Below, in pieces: positions 59,163 to 64,000 of a DNA stretch of 64,000 bases. The notes below the pieces were generated by a model. That model saw nothing but the letters and a program-made list of their open reading frames with translations, was not told the origin of the DNA and did no database searches. Within the stretch, counting starts at the first letter, position 1. Each line of letters starts with the position of its first letter. Source of the DNA: SIG307 sp045596385 (GTDB lineage Bacteria > Bacillota > Clostridia > Lachnospirales > Lachnospiraceae); contig JAZOCC010000015.1 in NCBI GenBank assembly GCA_045596385.1, forward strand, positions 62,001-126,000, given 5' to 3'. The translations under genes were made by a program, and so were the position numbers.

Positions 59163-60527
59163 TTATTCTACAACGATGTCTAACTTAGACTTAACGTCAG
59201 CCTTGAACTTAGCAATTGCGCCGTCACGGTCAACATCACCAGCAACGTATGCACGAACTGCCTCTCTCCAACAGGTGTTAATGGTCTCGTCGTACTGAGT
59301 CATATTTCTACCGGTAGCGTAGTCACCAGCCGGAACGAAGTACTCGAACATGTTCTGTCCACCGAGGAAGCCGGTAGCACCGTCAGACTTCTCCATTACT
59401 ACTGCGGAAGCTACGGTATCCTTGGTGCTGCCATCGCCACCACCGAAGGTGCCGTTAGCCCACTGATACTGTAAGCTGTTCTCGTCGGTATCAAGAGTAA
59501 TCCACTCGATGATGTCAGCAACAACTGCCTTCTTATCATCGCTCATCTTTTCTACAGCGCCCTTAGAGGATGCTACGTAGGTACCACCCCAACAGAAACC
59601 TACCGGGGAGTTGGTAACAGCCCAGTCACCGAAAGTTCCTTCCGGTTCCGGAGTTTCCTTATCGTTACCGCAGTTGTCACCCATGGTGTAGTTGATTAAC
59701 CAAGCCGGACCGAAGAAACCGAAAATCGGCTGCGGGCCCTCACCCTTCATATCAGCAAACCAGCCATCCTGCCAGTCCTGAGTCTCATTGTGCCAACCGT
59801 TATCCTTTAACATCTTGGAGATGTCAAGTAAAGCTTCTCTCTTCGGGTCGATGGTAAGCTTACCGTCTACGATCCAAGCGGAATCGGAGCTGTTCTCGAT
59901 TGCGTGCCAGATATCACCGTCACCGGAAATGATACCGTAGCCCTTAGCCTTTAACTCTTCAGCTGCCTTCCAGAACTGATCCCAGCTCTGAGAACCGCCA
60001 CCGATCTTCTCGGAGATTACAGCCGGATCATCGGTTCCCCAAGTATCCTTTGCAAGGGAACGACGGTAGATGAAGCATCCACCGGTTGCCTGATACGGAA
60101 GAGCTACTACCTTGCCGTCAGCCGGTCTGGTACCAACTTCGGAAGCGTAGGTAGCGATCTTAGCGTCTGCAAGTCTCTTGGTGGTATCAATACCAAGATC
60201 ATCATAGGTTGCTGCAAAACCAGCTGCATCACCCTGGGTGTACTTTAATACGAAAGCTGCCTCTAATGCATAGAGATCCGGAGCGTCATCGCCCTTTAAC
60301 ATTTCGTCAAGTGCCGGCTGATACTCGCCGTTGGTAGTTGCAACGATGGTTTCGTTCATGGTGTAACCAAGTTCCGGATGCATATCAAGATATGCCTGAA
60401 CCATCTTCGGAACTTCATCGGTGAAAGCCATAACGTTGATGACCTTCTCCTCCTTCTTACCACAGCCAGCAAACATAGTTGCTACCATAGCTACGGCAAG
60501 AAGACCTGCTAATAACTTCTTCTTCAT
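59163..60527 (-). CDS. Sugar ABC transporter solute-binding lipoprotein
   Basis: A 454-residue extracellular binding protein (lipobox FAGC, then GKKEEK). It belongs to the SBP_bac_1 (CUT1) family: INVMAFTDEVPKMVQAYLD, then DLYALEAAFVLKY and GKVVALPYQATGGCFIYRR. It delivers an oligosaccharide to the two permeases downstream. Given the nearby xylan locus (23 kb away), xylo-oligosaccharides are a plausible cargo, but nothing in the sequence proves this. The start at 60527 follows AGGAGG; an upstream extension in frame lacks signal-peptide shape. Confidence 0.93.
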   Translation of the reverse strand: MKKKLLAGLLAVAMVATMFAGCGKKEEKVINVMAFTDEVPKMVQAYLDMHPELGYTMNETIVATTNGEYQPALDEMLKGDDAPDLYALEAAFVLKYTQGDAAGFAATYDDLGIDTTKRLADAKIATYASEVGTRPADGKVVALPYQATGGCFIYRRSLAKDTWGTDDPAVISEKIGGGSQSWDQFWKAAEELKAKGYGIISGDGDIWHAIENSSDSAWIVDGKLTIDPKREALLDISKMLKDNGWHNETQDWQDGWFADMKGEGPQPIFGFFGPAWLINYTMGDNCGNDKETPEPEGTFGDWAVTNSPVGFCWGGTYVASSKGAVEKMSDDKKAVVADIIEWITLDTDENSLQYQWANGTFGGGDGSTKDTVASAVVMEKSDGATGFLGGQNMFEYFVPAGDYATGRNMTQYDETINTCWREAVRAYVAGDVDRDGAIAKFKADVKSKLDIVVE

Positions 60528-60659
60528 AAATTGCCCTCCTCTTAAAATGAGAAAAAAAAATTTTATAATGTATATGTAACACATAACATTATCGAAACTA
60601 AGGTGTCCGGACCGTCATGTATCACTTTGCACAATCTGACCCATTTTTGACACATGTTT

Positions 60660-60688
60660 ATTATACATCATGATGAAGCATTTTGCAA
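60660..60688 (-). promoter_or_regulatory. Sigma-A promoter of the sugar ABC operon
   Basis: On the minus strand TTGCAA (60683-60688), 17 bases, TATAAT (60660-60665). The ~130-base leader contains the AT-rich ACATAACATTAT segment. The rest of the 288-base gap (60689-60815) is T-rich and holds a weak AGCGGT/ACCGCT hairpin near 60784-60809. Confidence 0.65.
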
Positions 60689-60815
60689 TGCCTTTTTGTC
60701 TTTTTTTTGCATTTTTCACAATGCATCCCCATGTTTTGTTTATTTTCTCTGTTTTTTTCGGTGATTATATCTATTTTTTGATAGCGGTACAACCCGGTAT
60801 AAGACCGCTGTTTCT

Positions 60816-61838
60816 CTAGCTTTCCCCGCTCAAATCCAAGCCGATGGCCTCCCAGACAACGTCATTCATCTCGACTTTTGCCTCCCCGCGCCAATCCGCA
60901 TATAATTTTTTAAATTCCTCCTCCTGGCGAAGCGCAATCAGTTCTTCCTTCTTCGCAATGGTAGCATCCTCGTCGTATTCGGAGACACAATAGAAGATGT
61001 AATACCCATTGTCCGTACGAAGCTGCATAGCTTCCCCCGCTGCCAGATTGTAGGCCGCCGCAAACTCTTCCGGCAGGTCACCTTCACCAACCATCATATC
61101 CAGATACTGCTTATCATCCGTATTTGCAAAGGCAAGGGAATAAAAGTCCTTTGTGGTTTGTGCTTCCGCATACAAAGAATCAAACCGATCCAACGTGGCA
61201 ATCAGCTCCTGCACCGTTAAGGAAGCCCTGTTTCCCAGCTCATCCTCATGGTAATTCTTTAACATCAAACTCTGAATATGCTTCTGCGCCGCCTCGGTAT
61301 CGGAAATATCCGTATCCACATTTAATGTCACACTATCATATATCTTCTGAGCCAATGCCGTGTCCGTATAGACGCGTTCCACATCCTTTCGCGCAATACC
61401 GTACAAGGCAAGGGTACTGTATTCCGCCTTCCCCATATACTCCTCGGTCCGCTCGGCTACCCGGTTCTTTTCCTCACTGTCCAGCTCGATTCCGAGACGC
61501 TTTGCCTGGGCACATACGATTTTTACATAAATCATCTGCTCCAATGTACTGTTCTTTACCCACTCCCCCAAGGTTCCGCCGTCCTCGGTCAATATATACT
61601 GCCAGATTTCCTCTCCGTAGGCGTTCTCATATTCTCTCTTTGCTGCCTGCAAATACAGCATCGCCTCCCGGTAGCCCACTTCTTCTCCGTCCACGGTTAC
61701 GACTGCCTCATCCATATATTCCGTCCGATCTACCGGTCCCGTCGGTTTTTCCTTTCCGCCCGGCAGCTTATCACACCCGGCCAGACCGATCAACAATATT
61801 CCGATGAGCACCCCGCCCAACAATCTTCTTTTTTTCAT
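60816..61838 (-). CDS. PrsA/SurA-like foldase lipoprotein
   Basis: A 340-residue lipoprotein (MKKRRLLGG, lipobox GLAGC). The region 40-190 is helical and like the SurA/PrsA N-terminal chaperone domain (VVTVDGEEVGYREAMLYLQA); the part around 210-290 resembles a degenerate PpiC-type rotamase (QTTKDFYSLAFANTDD and GEAMQLRTDNGYYIFYC). It probably assists folding of secreted proteins. It follows mfd on the same strand by 39 bases and is often found in this place in Clostridia. Confidence 0.85.
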   Translation of the reverse strand: MKKRRLLGGVLIGILLIGLAGCDKLPGGKEKPTGPVDRTEYMDEAVVTVDGEEVGYREAMLYLQAAKREYENAYGEEIWQYILTEDGGTLGEWVKNSTLEQMIYVKIVCAQAKRLGIELDSEEKNRVAERTEEYMGKAEYSTLALYGIARKDVERVYTDTALAQKIYDSVTLNVDTDISDTEAAQKHIQSLMLKNYHEDELGNRASLTVQELIATLDRFDSLYAEAQTTKDFYSLAFANTDDKQYLDMMVGEGDLPEEFAAAYNLAAGEAMQLRTDNGYYIFYCVSEYDEDATIAKKEELIALRQEEEFKKLYADWRGEAKVEMNDVVWEAIGLDLSGES

Positions 61839-61877
61839 TAAAAACTCCTCCTTTTATCCGACGGTTTCCAATCCGTA

Positions 61878-64000
61878 TCAGGTCAGTTCTTCCTTCATCG
61901 CCTGTAGCAATTCCTTCAATTCCTTTAATACTGCCCGTACATCCGGCCGCAGATTCGTCTTTCCCCGCGATGCCGCAAGCTCATAGGAAAACTCCGGTGT
62001 TCCTTCCGCAGAGAACTTCAAACGTCCGTTACACTTCATTAGTAATGTAGGAATCCGCTGGGCAATCAGCTTCGCCTTCGGGTATAACACCAGGCGAACC
62101 TTCGCGCCGTGCCAGATCAGCTGGGTCACATACACCTCATGAGCCAGATTCCGCAAAAGTGCGATTTCAAGCAACCGGTTCACACTCTGGGGAATGTCAC
62201 CAAACCGATCGATGAGTTCATCCTGCAGCTCCGACAGTTCCTCTTCGGCCTGTAGCAACGCAATCCGTTTATACATATCCAGCTTCTGCACCTCATTCCG
62301 GATATAGCTTTCCGGAATATAGGCATCCGCTTCCAAATCCACCGTGGTTTCAAACTCTTCCTCCGCCTCGGTATCGCCCTTCAATTCCTTTACCGCGTCA
62401 TTTAACAGCTTGCAGTACAAATCATAACCTACCGCTTCCATGTGACCGCTCTGCTCCGCACCGAGAAGATTTCCGGCACCGCGGATTTCAAGATCCCTCA
62501 TGGCAATCTTAAAGCCGGAGCCCAGCTCCGTAAACTCCTTGATGGCCTGGAGTCTCTTCTCCGCAATCTCTTTTAACATTTTATCGCGCTTATACATCAA
62601 AAATGCATAGGCCGTACGATTTGTTCTGCCCACACGACCGCGAAGCTGATACAGCTGGGACAACCCCAGACGGTCCGCATCCGCAATAATCATCGTATTT
62701 ACATTGGAAATATCCAGACCGGTCTCGATAATGGTCGTGGATACCAACACATCGATTTCTCCGTTGATAAACTCGTACATAATCTTTTCCAGGGTACGCT
62801 CGCTCATCTGCCCGTGGGCATAGGCCACGTTGGCATCCGGAAGCATTTTCTGAAGGCTGGCCGCCACCTCGTCGATGCCATGTACTCTGTTATAAACATA
62901 ATATACCTGACCGCCTCTGGCTAGCTCTCTGCAAATTGCTTCCCGCACCATTTCGTCGTTTTGCTCCAGCACAAAGGTCTGAATCGGCAGGCGGTCCACC
63001 GGCGGCTCTTCCAGAATGCTCATATCCCGAATCCCGATCAAACTCATATGCAGGGTTCGCGGAATCGGCGTCGCCGTCAGAGTCAGCACATCCACATCTC
63101 CCTTTAATTGCTTAATCTTCTCCTTGTGTGCCACACCGAAACGCTGTTCCTCGTCCACAATAAGAAGTCCCAGATTCTTCGGTTCAATGTCCTTTGACAA
63201 TACCCTGTGGGTACCGATCACAATATCCACGGAGCCCTTCTTAAAGCCTTCGATGACCGCTTTTTGCTGGGCCGGGGTCCGGAACCGGGACATCAGTTCA
63301 ATCTTTACCGGATAGTTCATCATACGCTGGGTAAAGGTATTGTAATGCTGCTGCGCCAAAATCGTGGTCGGCACCAGCACCACCACCTGCTTCCCGTTGG
63401 ACACCGCCTTAAAGGCCGCACGAAGGGCCACCTCGGTCTTGCCGTAGCCTACGTCGCCGCAGAGCAGACGATCCATAATCCGAGTGCTTTCCATATCCTT
63501 TTTAATTTCTTCGATGGCACGAAGCTGGTCGTCGGTTTCCTCGTACGGGAACAAATCCTCCAGTTCCTTCTGCCACACCGTATCCTCCTCACAGGCAAAG
63601 CCCTTCTTCGCACTGCGGAGGGCATATAGTTCCACCAAATCCTTTGCCAGGTCCTTTACGGCGCCTTTGACTCTCGTCTTGGTATTTTTCCACTCCACGG
63701 AATTGAGCTTATTTAACTTCGGTTTCTTTGCCGCATCCGCTGCCGCATATTTCTGTATCACATCAAGACCGGTAGCAGGCACGTAAAGGTTGCCGCCGTC
63801 GCCGTACTCAATCTTTACATAATCCTTAATCACCCGGTCTACTTCTATCTTTTCGATGCCCCGGTAAATACCGAGACCGTGGTTTTCATGCACCACATAA
63901 TCGCCGAAGGACAAATCGGAAAGACTGCCGATATGCTGTCCGTCGTAATTCTTACGCTTCTTTTTCTTCTTATGCTCCGTACCGAAAATATCGCTTTCGG
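61878..64000 (-). CDS. mfd: Transcription-repair coupling factor Mfd, C-terminal part (cut by window end)
   Basis: The reading frame is open to the window end, so this is partial: about 707 residues of a usual ~1150. Present are the RNA polymerase interaction (CarD-like) domain (LSFGDYVVHENHGLGIYRG), the RecG-like helicase core (GDVGYGKTEVALRAAF, IGTHRVLSKDI, VDEEQRFGV, LTATPIPRTL, and QLRGRVGRTNRTAYAFL) and the TRCF C-terminal domain. The missing N-terminal part carries the UvrB-like and UvrA-binding region. It removes stalled RNA polymerase at lesions. Confidence 0.96.
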   Translation of the reverse strand, partial: ESDIFGTEHKKKKKRKNYDGQHIGSLSDLSFGDYVVHENHGLGIYRGIEKIEVDRVIKDYVKIEYGDGGNLYVPATGLDVIQKYAAADAAKKPKLNKLNSVEWKNTKTRVKGAVKDLAKDLVELYALRSAKKGFACEEDTVWQKELEDLFPYEETDDQLRAIEEIKKDMESTRIMDRLLCGDVGYGKTEVALRAAFKAVSNGKQVVVLVPTTILAQQHYNTFTQRMMNYPVKIELMSRFRTPAQQKAVIEGFKKGSVDIVIGTHRVLSKDIEPKNLGLLIVDEEQRFGVAHKEKIKQLKGDVDVLTLTATPIPRTLHMSLIGIRDMSILEEPPVDRLPIQTFVLEQNDEMVREAICRELARGGQVYYVYNRVHGIDEVAASLQKMLPDANVAYAHGQMSERTLEKIMYEFINGEIDVLVSTTIIETGLDISNVNTMIIADADRLGLSQLYQLRGRVGRTNRTAYAFLMYKRDKMLKEIAEKRLQAIKEFTELGSGFKIAMRDLEIRGAGNLLGAEQSGHMEAVGYDLYCKLLNDAVKELKGDTEAEEEFETTVDLEADAYIPESYIRNEVQKLDMYKRIALLQAEEELSELQDELIDRFGDIPQSVNRLLEIALLRNLAHEVYVTQLIWHGAKVRLVLYPKAKLIAQRIPTLLMKCNGRLKFSAEGTPEFSYELAASRGKTNLRPDVRAVLKELKELLQAMKEELT

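Noticed and set aside
60528..60815. Catabolite-response element before the sugar ABC operon
   Set aside because: No convincing TGWAANCGNTNWCA match was found; only the promoter can be supported.
1..64000. tRNA, rRNA or known riboswitches
   Set aside because: Searching by eye for cloverleaf patterns, T-loop GGTTCRANTCC strings and common riboswitch cores gave nothing convincing.

Overview
The window looks like part of the chromosome of an anaerobic Clostridia bacterium (Bacillota), most probably a Lachnospiraceae-type gut or rumen fibre degrader. Supporting signs are an electron-bifurcating [FeFe]-hydrogenase operon, a rubredoxin-rubrerythrin next to a PerR-type Fur regulator, SipL-like and Veg proteins of the spore-former lineage, two chemoreceptors plus one sigma-D-like (flagellar type) promoter, and a hemicellulose locus of lipoprotein esterases and GH10 xylanases. 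I cannot fix the genus from the sequence. No rRNA, tRNA, CRISPR, prophage or transposase gene was found.

Layout. 0.1-9.6 kb: ECF sigma/anti-sigma pair, ispE, TM1266-like hydrogenase-system regulator, a lipoprotein, a sigma-D-type promoter with an unknown protein, a DtxR/MntR regulator, sipL-like and veg, then PadR with its DUF2812 partner. 9.6-12.6 kb: DUF2975 protein with its XRE partner, an S41 peptidase-like lipoprotein and a PrcB-like lipoprotein. 12.6-21.6 kb: a divergent hydrogenase region. The leftward operon (DRTGG, HATPase, diverged [FeFe]-hydrogenase-like protein, DRTGG, PHP phosphoesterase) looks sensory or regulatory. The rightward operon (hydC, HATPase, thioredoxin-like ferredoxin, hydB, hydA) encodes the NADH/ferredoxin bifurcating enzyme. 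22.3-28.4 kb: membrane protein, AraC-type regulator, bactofilin-like protein with its DUF4004 regulator, MATE exporter and an M50-like peptidase. 28.5-37.5 kb: four tandem secreted CE1-type esterases (one fused to GH10), a MarR regulator, a second GH10 xylanase and a divergent cytoplasmic esterase, with a shared MarR-type operator. 37.5-42 kb: MalY-like lyase, a frameshifted gene, an XRE membrane regulator, an Fst-like type I toxin-antitoxin module, rubrerythrin and PerR. 42-52 kb: chemoreceptor, DEAD-box helicase, Na+ symporter, barnase/barstar pair and a NatAB-CPBP operon. 52-64 kb: small lipoprotein, ClpB, second chemoreceptor, sugar ABC importer, PrsA-like foldase and the C-terminal part of Mfd, which is cut by the window end.

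The most unusual content lies between genes. Four complete copies, and probably a fifth at the left edge, of a structured repeat share short invariant blocks (CCGTCAAACTTCC, GGTGATTTCGACT, CCCTTCGGGAA). Each is enclosed by a long inverted repeat (21-24 bp) whose sequence is different at every site. All copies point the same way as the gene ending just upstream. A second repeat family begins directly after intrinsic terminators, and one copy is nested inside a copy of the first family. I do not recognise either family.
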